Shown here: in pieces, positions 16,530 to 24,791 of the stretch | Position numbering within the stretch: the stretch's first letter is position 1 | Layout of the letters: each line of letters starts with the position of its first letter | Translations under genes and position numbers: made by a program | Notes under the pieces: generated by a model | Told to the model about the DNA's origin: nothing | Seen by the model: only the letters and a program-made list of their open reading frames with translations | Database searches by the model: none | Origin: Candidatus Latescibacterota bacterium | Lineage (GTDB): Bacteria > Latescibacterota > UBA2968 > UBA8231 | DNA: 49,738 nucleotides | Assembly: GCA_007136405.1 (NCBI GenBank) | Contig: SLHA01000023.1 | Span: 1 to 49,738, forward strand | Reading direction: 5' to 3'

Positions 16530-17480
16530 TCAGGGCGCCATGCTGTGCGCCTGAGCCGGGCGCTCTCCCGCACCAGCGACCTCCAGCATCCGGTCCAGCG
16601 CCCGCCGCGCCTTGCCGCAAACAGGCTCGGGCACGACGACACGGGACTGCATCTCTTCCAGACTCCAGAGCACCTTTTCCAGCGTGGTCTTCTTCATATT
16701 CGGACACACCGCGGCGCTGGTGGCCGGCACGAAGGTTTTGTCCGGACTCTCGCGTCGCAGACGATGGAGCAGGCCAAGCTCGGTGCCGACGATGATCGTC
16801 GAGGCGGTGCTGGTGCGTGCGTGGCGCAGCATACCGCTGGTGCTGGTGACCACGTCGGCCAGGGCGACGGTGTCCTGGGAGCATTCCGGGTGAACCATGA
16901 TCTCGGCGTCGGGATGCTGCGCGCGCAGGCTGGCGAGGACCTCGGGCGTGATACGCATGTGGGTGGGACAGAAGCCTCTATGCGTGATGATACGGCGGCC
17001 GGTCTGCTCGGCCACCCAGCGTCCCAGATGCCGGTCTGGTACGAAGATGACCGGGCGGTGCGGATCGATGGATTCGACAATCTGCACGGCGTTGGACGAG
17101 GTGCAGCAATAATCACTGGCCGCCTTGACCGCGGCCGTACTGTTGACGTAGCAGACGACGGCAGCGTCCGGGTGTTCGCGACGCAGGTTTTCGACGGTGC
17201 CGGCGTCGATCATGCGGGCCATGGGGCAACCGGCACTGCGGTCGGGCAGCAGCACGGTCTTGCCGGGGTTGAGGATGTAGGCCGTTTCAGCCATGAAATA
17301 GACCCCGCAGAAGACGATGACGTCGGCATCTGTGCGCGCGGCTTGCCGGGCCAGTTCCAGTGAGTCGCCGGTGTAGTCGGCCAGGTCCTGCACCTCGTCC
17401 ACCTGGTAGTTATGCGCGAGTATCACCGCGTTGTGGGTGCGCTTGAGCGCTTCTATCCGGTCAGTCAAGCTGGTCTTCAT
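16530..17480 (-). CDS. nadA: Quinolinate synthase NadA
   Basis: 316 residues, the length of the short NadA type; ATG at 17480 with only a weak GAGAG upstream. NadA condenses iminoaspartate with dihydroxyacetone phosphate to quinolinate for NAD synthesis, and needs a [4Fe-4S] cluster. The three cluster ligands can be placed as Cys85 (SAGCPMA), Cys171 (GFCPTH) and Cys259 (AAVCPNM), with the spacing known from Thermotoga NadA. LAHNYQ near residue 22 is a substrate-binding signature. Its place between iscS and iscU makes sense because of the oxygen-sensitive cluster. nadB and nadC are not in the window. The 174-base gap to iscS shows no gene. Confidence 0.95.
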   Translation of the reverse strand: MKTSLTDRIEALKRTHNAVILAHNYQVDEVQDLADYTGDSLELARQAARTDADVIVFCGVYFMAETAYILNPGKTVLLPDRSAGCPMARMIDAGTVENLRREHPDAAVVCYVNSTAAVKAASDYCCTSSNAVQIVESIDPHRPVIFVPDRHLGRWVAEQTGRRIITHRGFCPTHMRITPEVLASLRAQHPDAEIMVHPECSQDTVALADVVTSTSGMLRHARTSTASTIIVGTELGLLHRLRRESPDKTFVPATSAAVCPNMKKTTLEKVLWSLEEMQSRVVVPEPVCGKARRALDRMLEVAGAGERPAQAHSMAP

Positions 17481-17654
17481 GACTCTCGTACACTCTTGAT
17501 GAGGAACTCATGGCCGCCGCTCCGTGCGGCGTGTGGACTCTCTTCTGTGCCGCGGTGCGACGCCTTACGCCGCTGCTCACCGGCCGCTCTGCTCTGGCGG
17601 CGCTCCACGGTATAACCTCCCCCGTCATCGTGGCCCGTGCCGGCCGGGCGACGC

Positions 17655-18815
17655 TCACGAGGTGATGGTCAGTGGCGACATGCTCCGCAGGCGTTCGACG
17701 ATGGGCGGCAACTTCTGGATGACGTATTCCACATCCTCCGCGGTATTGGCGCGGCCGAGGCTGAAGCGCACGCTGCCATGCGCCATCTCCGCCGGAATAC
17801 CCATGGCCAGCAACACGTGCGAAGGCTCCAACGAGCCGCTCGAACAGGCCGATCCGGTGCTGACGGCGATGCCGCAGGCGTCCAGACTCAGCAGTATGCT
17901 CTCACCTTCGGCATTCTCGCAGGTCAGGTTCAGCAAGTGCGGCAGCCGCTGCGTGGGGTGGCCATTCAGGGAGCTGTGGTCGACGTTGTCCAGCAGTCCT
18001 TGCTGGAGCCGGTCGCGCAGATGGCGCAGACGGGTGGCCTCGGCAGGCATCTCGGCACAGATCAGATCGAGCGCAGTGGCCATACCCACGGCCCCGGGAA
18101 CATTCTCCGTACCGGCGCGGCGTTTCTGTTCGTGATGACCGCCGTGCTGGAGCGCCCGCAGGCGGGTTCCCGCGCGCACGTACAACGCGCCGACCCCTTT
18201 GGGACCGTAAAATTTGTGCGCCGACAGCGACAGCAGGTCGACGCCCCACTCATCCACGTCCACCGGTATTTTGCCGACGGCCTGGACGGCATCGGTGTGG
18301 AAGGGCACACCCGCGGCGTCCGCCAGGGCCGCCAGTTCGGCGACGGGCTGGATGGTGCCCACCTCGCTGTTGGCCGCCATGATGCTGACCAGTATGGTGT
18401 CCGGACGCAAAGCCTGTTCGAGGTCGGCGGGGCGAACCAGGCCGGTGTCGTCCACGGGCAGGCGAGTGACGTCGAAACCACGCTTCTCCAGCACCGAACA
18501 CGTGGTGAGCACGGCCGGATGCTCGATGGCACTGGTGACGATGTGCCCCTTGCCGGCGGCGGCAGCGATCCCCTGGATGGCCAGATTGTCGCTTTCGGTA
18601 CCGCCGCTGGTGAAGACGATCTCCGCCGGCCGGGCGCCCAGGCGGGAAGCGATGGTCGCGCGCGCCCGCTCCAGCGCCTCGTGGGCGCGCCGGCCAAAGC
18701 CGTGCACGCTGGAGGCGTTACCGTACTCTTCCCCGAACCAGGGTAGCATCGCTTCCACGGCTTCCGCGCGCACCGCCGTGGTGGCGCTGTGATCCATGTA
18801 CACGGTTCGGTTCAC
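17655..18815 (-). CDS. iscS: Cysteine desulfurase (IscS/NifS family)
   Basis: 386 residues starting with GTG at 18815, within a GTGA overlap with the larE stop and with GGGAGG eight bases upstream, so translation is coupled. The PLP-binding Lys201 is in LSAHKFYGPKG, and the persulfide-bearing Cys324 is in STGSACSSGSLEPSHVL; HSATTAVRAEAV begins the fold. The long loop around the Cys (SGSLEPSHV) is the class I (IscS/NifS) type. It takes sulfur from cysteine and passes it to IscU and probably to LarE, both in the same operon. A TusA or other sulfur acceptor is not seen. Confidence 0.95.
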   Translation of the reverse strand: MNRTVYMDHSATTAVRAEAVEAMLPWFGEEYGNASSVHGFGRRAHEALERARATIASRLGARPAEIVFTSGGTESDNLAIQGIAAAAGKGHIVTSAIEHPAVLTTCSVLEKRGFDVTRLPVDDTGLVRPADLEQALRPDTILVSIMAANSEVGTIQPVAELAALADAAGVPFHTDAVQAVGKIPVDVDEWGVDLLSLSAHKFYGPKGVGALYVRAGTRLRALQHGGHHEQKRRAGTENVPGAVGMATALDLICAEMPAEATRLRHLRDRLQQGLLDNVDHSSLNGHPTQRLPHLLNLTCENAEGESILLSLDACGIAVSTGSACSSGSLEPSHVLLAMGIPAEMAHGSVRFSLGRANTAEDVEYVIQKLPPIVERLRSMSPLTITS

Positions 18816-19699
18816 GGCTTCACCTCCCGGAAACTCTCGATCTGCTCGAGCGGCAGTGCCTCGTTCATGGCGCCGGTACGGTACCCCATCAGATCCAGGC
18901 AGACGAAGGTATAGCCCTGCTCCACACAGGCCGCGACGATGCGATCACGCAGCGACTCGTCGCCGATACACGTAAGTTCGTCCCGCCCGATCTCGATACG
19001 CGCGATGTCGCCATGATCGCGCACACGCAAGACCCGGAAACCCAGCGCGCGAACGGCAGCTTCGGCCGCGCCTACGCGGTTCAGCCTTTCCGGGGTGATG
19101 GCCTGGCCATATGGAATCCGCGAGGCCAGGCAGGCGCACGCCGGCTGATCCCAGTTCGGCAAGCCGCGCTGCCGCGCCATCTGGCGGATGGCGTCCTTGC
19201 CGATTCCCAGTTCCATCAACGGCGAACGCACCTCTTGCTCACGGCCGGCTATTCGTCCGGGACGAAAGTCCGCCCGGTCATCGTCATTGGCGCCGTCCAC
19301 GACCACGGCCAGCGACTCGCGCGCCGCAATCGCCCTCAACTCCACGAACAGATGACGTTTGCAGTAATAGCAGCGATCCGCCGGGTTGGCCTGGAAGGTG
19401 GGGTCGTCCAGCTCGTGAGATTCGATGAGCAGATGACGCACCCCCAGGTCCTGGGCCAGCGCGATCGCGGCTTGCCGCTCATGCCCCGGATACGTCGGCG
19501 AAGTGGCGGTTACGGCCAGCACTTTGTCTCCCAATGCGTCGTGTGCGGCCGCCAGCAGCAGACTGCTGTCTACCCCGCCGGAGTAGGCCACCAGCACACT
19601 GCCGAATTGGGTCAGGGCCTCCAGCAGGCGTCGATAGGTATCTTCCTCGGCATCATGAAGGGCCTGGGTCGATGGTATGGTTGCTGATTGGGCACACAT
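18812..19699 (-). CDS. larE: LarE-type sulfur transferase (PP-loop)
   Basis: 295 residues, ATG at 19699. The ATP-binding PP-loop is SGGVDSS (40-46), and the conserved ACLASRIPYG is at 189-197. Known LarE proteins sulfurate pyridinium carboxylates to make the nickel-pincer cofactor of lactate racemase. Two classes are described: one sacrifices its own cysteine, another holds a [4Fe-4S] cluster on three cysteines. Here Cys110 and Cys113 (DRCYYCK) and Cys188/Cys190 would permit the cluster type, which would fit coupling to the desulfurase gene next door. larA, larB and larC are absent from the window, so the partner pathway is unknown; a tRNA-thiolation or other PP-loop role is the alternative. 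Confidence 0.85.
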   Translation of the reverse strand: MCAQSATIPSTQALHDAEEDTYRRLLEALTQFGSVLVAYSGGVDSSLLLAAAHDALGDKVLAVTATSPTYPGHERQAAIALAQDLGVRHLLIESHELDDPTFQANPADRCYYCKRHLFVELRAIAARESLAVVVDGANDDDRADFRPGRIAGREQEVRSPLMELGIGKDAIRQMARQRGLPNWDQPACACLASRIPYGQAITPERLNRVGAAEAAVRALGFRVLRVRDHGDIARIEIGRDELTCIGDESLRDRIVAACVEQGYTFVCLDLMGYRTGAMNEALPLEQIESFREVKP

Positions 19700-19729
19700 G
19701 AGCAGTCTCTGCCTCTTTCGTTTGGTCGT

Positions 19730-20167
19730 TCAGATGCAGTAATCCGGCCTCTCGTTGACCCGCCGTGCATCCTTCGACAGGTCTGCCAGGGATAGGTTTA
19801 CCAACACGCCGTTGACGGCGTCGGCCACCTTACACCACACGCTTCGTGCGGAGCAGTCCGCAACACGCTCGCAGGTGCCTGACGCGACCACGCACTCTGC
19901 CGGCGCGGTCTGGCCTTCCATGACCAGGACCACGTCGAGTGCCGTAACAGTCTCCGGCTTGCGGTTCAGTTCGTAGCCACCGTTCGGACCGCGAGTGGAA
20001 CGCACCAACCCGGCCGTCTTCAGTCCACCCATGAGAATATGAATGTAGTTTTCCGAAATATCCTGTTCCCGCACCAGCGTGTGCACGGGCACGGGTCCTT
20101 CACCATAATGCCGGGCCAGACTCACCATCAACCGCAGCCCGTATCTGCCCCTGGTCGATACTTTCAT
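19730..20167 (-). CDS. iscR: Rrf2-family regulator, IscR-like
   Basis: 145 residues from the ATG at 20167, preferred over the ATG nine bases upstream because GAGG lies just before it. The N-terminal winged helix (VSTRGRYGLRLMVSLA) is the Rrf2 signature. Cys92, Cys99 and Cys105 (ECVVASGTCERVADC) are in the position of the [2Fe-2S] ligands of IscR, with a fourth Cys112. Such proteins sense Fe-S status and repress the isc operon when loaded with a cluster. As first gene of the operon, it likely controls the promoter at 20204-20231. The overlap of that promoter with any operator could not be defined. Confidence 0.9.
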   Translation of the reverse strand: MKVSTRGRYGLRLMVSLARHYGEGPVPVHTLVREQDISENYIHILMGGLKTAGLVRSTRGPNGGYELNRKPETVTALDVVLVMEGQTAPAECVVASGTCERVADCSARSVWCKVADAVNGVLVNLSLADLSKDARRVNERPDYCI

Positions 20168-20203
20168 GGTCCTCATGCCTGGATTGCGTGGATTCTTACT
20201 GGG

Positions 20204-20231
20204 AAAATACCGCTATTCATAAGTTTGTCAA
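20204..20231 (-). promoter_or_regulatory. Sigma70-like promoter of the iscR operon
   Basis: On the minus strand: TTGACA (20231-20226), 16 bases, TATTTT (20209-20204), 37 bases before the iscR start. The -35 is perfect. The rnfC promoter at 47147-47174 has the same -10 and spacing. Confidence 0.6.
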
Positions 20232-20341
20232 GTGGATTGGTGTACTATTTTCATCCAGGGAAAGACCCTTGCAGGAGCGGCAGCTTGCGGTAATCCCGCT
20301 TTAGCAGTGCTGATCCAACAGCGATCGGGTCCCGGTGAATC

Positions 20342-21277
20342 TTACCGCAGATCGCGGCCGTGGGGGGTCGTCAGGTCCAGGTGCGGACCGATGGGGACGA
20401 TGCGTGTCGGGTTGATCTCCTCGTGAGTCATGTAGTAATGGCGCTTGATGTGGTCGAAGTCCACGGTAGCGGCGATTCCCTCCTGCTGGTACAGGTCGCG
20501 CAAATAGCCCCACAGGTTGGGATAGTCCACCAGGCGCCGCAGGTTACATTTGAAGTGGACGTGGTAGACCGGGTCGAAGCGGATCAGGGTGGGAAACAGC
20601 TTCCAATCGGCCGCGGTGATCTGGCCGCCGGTCAGGTAGCGCCGGGAGGTCAGGCGTTCCTCCAGTTGATCAAGCGTGGCGAAGAGTATGCGGGCCGCCT
20701 GCTCATAGGCGGTCTGGGTGGTGGCAAAGCCGGCGCGGTATACTCCGTCATTGATCGTGGGGTAGATCAGCTCGTCCAGCCTGTCGATCTCGGCTCGCAG
20801 CGCCTGCGGAAACAGATCCAGGTCGCTGGCGGCGCAGTCGGCGAACTCACGGTTGAAGATGTGCAGGAGGTCGTCTTCATTGTTGTTGACGATGCGCCCG
20901 GTCTCGATGTCCCACAGCACCGGCACGGTCACCCGGGCGTCGTAATGGGGATCGGTGGCCAGATAGGCTTCGCTGAGAAAGCGAAAATCGTTCACCGGAT
21001 CCCGGGGGTGCCCCGGTCCGTCGCCAAAGGCCCAGCCGCGCTCGTCGCGCACCGGATCGACCACGGTCATGCCGATGACCTTCTCCAGGCCCTTCAGCCG
21101 GCGGGCGATGACCGTGCGATGCGCCCACGGACAGGCCAGTGAAACGTAGAGGTGATAGCGGCCTGCTTCGGCCTTGTACCCCGATGATCCGTCGCGCGTC
21201 ACCCAGGTTCGGAAAGCGTCCTCCTGACGCTGGAATTGGCCGTCGCGGATCTCGGCCTTCATACTGCCGGCATTCAT
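20342..21277 (-). CDS. Glutathionyl-hydroquinone reductase (Xi-class GST)
   Basis: 311 residues from the ATG at 21277 with AAAGGAAA upstream; the open frame runs back another 136 codons without coding character. The catalytic Cys49 is in SLACPWAHR, the CPWA motif that marks glutathionyl-hydroquinone reductases (YqjG/ECM4) and separates them from other GSTs. Downstream are [15 protein letters not shown]-like ([14 protein letters not shown]) and the all-helical domain. The enzyme removes glutathione from glutathionyl-hydroquinones in the cytosol, and length agrees with the family (about 310-330). It is upstream of iscR on the same strand but separated by 174 bases containing the isc promoter, so it is a separate unit. 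Confidence 0.92.
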   Translation of the reverse strand: MNAGSMKAEIRDGQFQRQEDAFRTWVTRDGSSGYKAEAGRYHLYVSLACPWAHRTVIARRLKGLEKVIGMTVVDPVRDERGWAFGDGPGHPRDPVNDFRFLSEAYLATDPHYDARVTVPVLWDIETGRIVNNNEDDLLHIFNREFADCAASDLDLFPQALRAEIDRLDELIYPTINDGVYRAGFATTQTAYEQAARILFATLDQLEERLTSRRYLTGGQITAADWKLFPTLIRFDPVYHVHFKCNLRRLVDYPNLWGYLRDLYQQEGIAATVDFDHIKRHYYMTHEEINPTRIVPIGPHLDLTTPHGRDLR

Positions 21278-21422
21278 GGGTTTCCTTTCAGCATTGGTTA
21301 TTTGCGGGTATATGGCCCACGGGCACAACGAGGATCGATCTGCCGGTGTCCCGCGGCGTCCCGTGGCGCGTTCGGTACTCTTCGACGCCTCCGCCCCTGC
21401 AGAAAACATCCTCCATCCTCTC

Positions 21423-22331
21423 CTAGCGCGATGACGGCGCCGGGCAGGGCGCCAAACGCCGGGACCGCACATTGGCCATTTGATACGATCTGAGCAGGAG
21501 CATCTTTCGGGCCTTGTCATAGCTGCAGGTAACCATCCGGTACAGATAGACTCCACTTGCCAGGGCATCCGCATCAAAAGTGATCGAATGCCTACCGGCG
21601 GTAAATCCGGCATCGACAACTTCCGTGACCTCCTGGCCCAGAATATCGTATATCGCGATGCTGACCTGTGACTCCTCCGGTACATCGAAAGGAATGTGCG
21701 TCCTGGTATTGAAGGGATTCGGGTAGTTCTGACCTAATCGATAGCTCGCCGGTGTCGCTTTTTGACAACAGCAGGATGCGCCATCGTTGCCGTTACCCTC
21801 TCCCTGTTGCCTGTATCCGTCGACCTGGATGGAGGCTATGTTCAGCTGAGATCGGGCCCCGCTCGCTTCATTGTGACGCACACCTGTATGATAGTAGCGC
21901 CACAACAGCTCGACATGGACATGCCCGGCAACATGGCTGGGCAGATCAACCGGACGAATGTTCATCTGATGGCCAATCATATCGTTGCGAACATCCTCGA
22001 CCTGGGCTCCATCCGGACCCGTGACATCGGTAAACGGAGCTTGATTGCCGATTCTGTACTGCAATCGAAGCGCATATTCCCGCGAATTCGGCACCACCGT
22101 CCCAGCCGTCCACGCAACCCTCACCCGGTCCACATTCCTGGTGTTGATGGCCAGTAGAGCACCCCCTAACCGTCTTCCCGGATATCCGGGATTACCATCC
22201 AGATTACTCGTGTTGATGAAAGAAAATCCGTTGTCACTCAGGGCATTTACGCGAGTACGACTGACCAGGTCGTAGGCGCCCTGGGTATATCCTGCGATAC
22301 TTGCGCTCAAGGACGGTTCCACTTCATCCAT
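21423..22331 (-). CDS. C-terminal part of a split T9SS-secreted CotH protein
   Basis: 302 residues in the same reading frame as the CotH gene at 22383-24533, from which it is separated only by one TAG (22385-22383) and 17 codons that also look coding. It has no signal peptide and no clear ribosome binding site, so on its own it could not be secreted. The first 200 residues are beta-rich and unrecognised. The end is a T9SS type A sorting domain: LGQNYPNPFNTRTHIPF, SIAIYDILGQEV, TAGRHSITFDADALASGVYLYRM. Normally the protein stops soon after; here about 25 extra residues follow. I consider it the natural C-terminus of the upstream gene. A real amber mutation, stop readthrough or a sequence error are the choices. 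Confidence 0.7.
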   Translation of the reverse strand: MDEVEPSLSASIAGYTQGAYDLVSRTRVNALSDNGFSFINTSNLDGNPGYPGRRLGGALLAINTRNVDRVRVAWTAGTVVPNSREYALRLQYRIGNQAPFTDVTGPDGAQVEDVRNDMIGHQMNIRPVDLPSHVAGHVHVELLWRYYHTGVRHNEASGARSQLNIASIQVDGYRQQGEGNGNDGASCCCQKATPASYRLGQNYPNPFNTRTHIPFDVPEESQVSIAIYDILGQEVTEVVDAGFTAGRHSITFDADALASGVYLYRMVTCSYDKARKMLLLRSYQMANVRSRRLAPCPAPSSR

Positions 22332-22382
22332 ATAGCCAAAGGCGATATGGGGCGGAAACTCACCTGCCGGCTCATCTATCTT

Positions 22383-24533
22383 CTACTCATCAAAAGCGTA
22401 CGCAGAGGAATCATGCAGGACAAAGGCTTCAGGCAGCGCCTCCGTGGAATCGTCTACGGGTTCAAAGTGGGGGTGGATGATGGTGTCTCCGGATAGTTGA
22501 AACTCGGTCTGCACAGCGTAAATATTCTCCCCGTTGATGTCCCAGTGACTAAACTGGTAACCAGCCGCAGGAAATGCCTGCAGATGCAGTGGAATATCCG
22601 GGAAATAGCGCCCCCGCCAGACAGAACGACAATGGTTTTCGGTGAAATAATGTCTGTGTTCCTGGTTTCCGGTATTGACGGAATGGCCATCCGGATGAGG
22701 GAAGATGTCCAGACTGTTGATTCGAACGCTACCGGTTCCCACCCGAGGTATGCCGATTTCGACCCATTGGGGCGGCTGCAGATCAAAATGCCTGCGCAGA
22801 TGCTCGATCTGGTAGCCTGGCCGTTTCCGGGCAAATTCCTTCATCAGCTCGATGTTTTGCTCCCATACGTCCAATGAGGGCGGATAGGACCACCGGGCAA
22901 TGTGGCGGTCCATTTCAGGACGAATGACCCCGGCCATCGTATCGATCAGCGCCATCGTGTTCATCGGCAGGAATGTTGTATTGAGCAAATCGCTGAAACG
23001 GAGCACGAACTGCTCCCGCCACTGGTCGCTCTCAAGTAAGGATCGAATCAGAAACGTCGCCCACAGTCGATTGGCATAGGTGGGTCCCTTCGGGTCCGTG
23101 ACAAACGAGATCATGTCGAACTTCCAGCTGCCGTGCCCACCACTCAGAGCAAAGCCGTAATCGAGATCGAAAACAACCCATCGCCAACGCCCATCCTGCT
23201 CGGCGATATGGGGATTGGGGGGACCGCTGTACCGCCAGTATTCTATGTTGTTTCCGGGCCAGTCACGGTTTCTCAGGAAAATATTTGAAATGAGGTAGTC
23301 GGTGTAGTTTTCCAGATCCATCATCCCGGCCAGGTGCGCCATATGCTCAGGTTCAGATAGACCATGTTGGTCGGTATAGGCCAGCATCTCCACATAGTGA
23401 TCATCGGTCCCTTCTTTGACCACGTGCCGTCTTTCGAGATAATCGAGGTGTTCTCCGGGCACTTCGTACACGCGTTCAAAAAAATGCTTGTCATAACGCT
23501 CGCGCAGATTGTGAATGCCCCAGTACTCCCCGTTCAAATAGATTACTACCGGACGATAGGCCTGGGTCTGCACGTTCAGTCCCGATATCAGCCGTTGCAT
23601 GAAAGCATCGCGCAACATGGTGGCGCGATTGTAGAAATCCTGACCCGAATTGCGCAGAATGAGCCGGTTATAGACACTGTAAGGTCGATCCGGAAAGATC
23701 AGATGCCGAAAGCGGTTCCGACCGTAATCGCTTCTTGCGTACAGCCGCAGCGATTTCAGGGGCAAGGCGCGTGAGCCACCGCCATGGATGCGTACGCCGA
23801 TATGATGCTGGAAGAGGCCACGCCCCTCCTCGCACCATTCGATGGAGACTTCCCGTTCCCAGTCCCGGCCGCGCTGGAAATGGTTGGCATGCGGGCGCCC
23901 CCACAGGTCGGGGCCGAATCCCAGGCTGTCGTATAGCGCTCCCGGAACATAAAGGCCCCGGTCACTCCCGAACAACTCCTTGGGCGAAGCCATGATCGAC
24001 AGCACAGGCAGGTCGTGTTCCGCTGTGCCGGGAAACCAGGTCCCGGACGCCACCGGGGAAGGAGCATATCCGGGTAGTGCCGCGATAGCCCGGATTATGT
24101 GACCTTTGTCCAGTGGATATGAAGGAGCAATCCAGCCGTAACCGGCGGAATCGCCCTCGACAGGAGTGGGCCGGATCATGGCGAATCGATTGGGCGCGGC
24201 GCCTCGATAGGTCAATTGCAGCGGTTCGGAGTACACCATTGAGGATTCATCCGGTACCGAGCCATCTGTGGTATAGTGGATAATCGCATCGGGCAACTCA
24301 TGGTGCAGTTCCAGAGCGATACCGGTGGAGCTATATTTTGGCTGGACAGTGAAGGATGGCGACCCGAGACGGGTTGGGATATCGTATTCTTCCTGCGCAC
24401 TCAACCATGCTCGATAGCCTGGCAACACCAGCACCAGTATGAGTATGGAGCGACAGAGAAGCTTGTTGCGCCGGGTATATGGAGATCCGTTCACGTTCAC
24501 CCGGGTTGTCTTGCTGCTCGAAGCATATCGCAC
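22383..24533 (-). CDS. CotH kinase-like secreted protein, stops at an in-frame TAG
   Basis: 716 residues from a GTG at 24533, supported by AGGAG seven bases upstream. A signal anchor (RRNKLLCRSILILVLVLPG, ends near WLSAQ) starts the protein. Residues about 55-140 (ALELHHELPDAIIHYTTDGSVPDESS) are a chitobiase/hexosaminidase C-terminal-like domain. Residues about 190-560 are CotH-like: IRIHGGGSRALPLKSLRLYAR, LRNSGQDFYNRATMLRDAFMQ, YLNGEYWGIHNLRERYDKHF, RWRWVVFDLDYGFAL. Such proteins may phosphorylate surface proteins. Residues about 640-700 form a beta-domain with NGENIYAVQTEF. The expected T9SS sorting signal is missing here but lies beyond the stop at 22385-22383, so the product would not be anchored unless the stop is read through. 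Confidence 0.8.
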   Translation of the reverse strand: MRYASSSKTTRVNVNGSPYTRRNKLLCRSILILVLVLPGYRAWLSAQEEYDIPTRLGSPSFTVQPKYSSTGIALELHHELPDAIIHYTTDGSVPDESSMVYSEPLQLTYRGAAPNRFAMIRPTPVEGDSAGYGWIAPSYPLDKGHIIRAIAALPGYAPSPVASGTWFPGTAEHDLPVLSIMASPKELFGSDRGLYVPGALYDSLGFGPDLWGRPHANHFQRGRDWEREVSIEWCEEGRGLFQHHIGVRIHGGGSRALPLKSLRLYARSDYGRNRFRHLIFPDRPYSVYNRLILRNSGQDFYNRATMLRDAFMQRLISGLNVQTQAYRPVVIYLNGEYWGIHNLRERYDKHFFERVYEVPGEHLDYLERRHVVKEGTDDHYVEMLAYTDQHGLSEPEHMAHLAGMMDLENYTDYLISNIFLRNRDWPGNNIEYWRYSGPPNPHIAEQDGRWRWVVFDLDYGFALSGGHGSWKFDMISFVTDPKGPTYANRLWATFLIRSLLESDQWREQFVLRFSDLLNTTFLPMNTMALIDTMAGVIRPEMDRHIARWSYPPSLDVWEQNIELMKEFARKRPGYQIEHLRRHFDLQPPQWVEIGIPRVGTGSVRINSLDIFPHPDGHSVNTGNQEHRHYFTENHCRSVWRGRYFPDIPLHLQAFPAAGYQFSHWDINGENIYAVQTEFQLSGDTIIHPHFEPVDDSTEALPEAFVLHDSSAYAFDE

Positions 24534-24700
24534 CGTGAAACTCCTGAAATGGTGTCTGTCGAGGTGAGGATGACTCCGCTCTTCCCGGCCAGCGTGATCG
24601 CCACAGAATCCAGTGTATCTCCCTGGTGCAGCGTAGCTACTCCAACTATTGTTACGTCATCGACCCTTGTCTGGAGCACGGCTGCGGCTCGATGCAGCTG

Positions 24701-24727
24701 GTTGTCTGAGAGTTGTCTGAGAGTTGT
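24701..24727. repeat. 11-base tandem repeat
   Basis: GTTGTCTGAGA occurs twice head to tail (24701-24711, 24712-24722) followed by GTTGT. It lies between the divergent CotH and enolase-superfamily genes; the remainder of 24534-24791 shows nothing I can name. Confidence 0.7.
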
Positions 24728-24791
24728 ATCGTAGAGAAGCATCCTCGTGTGATATATCATTGAAAACGCCGAAACAAGCCAGGGTCGAGCC

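Noticed and set aside
15402-17363. 653-codon plus-strand frame
   Set aside because: Lies antisense to cbs, iscU and nadA, all three of which have intact catalytic residues; typical GC-rich antisense shadow.
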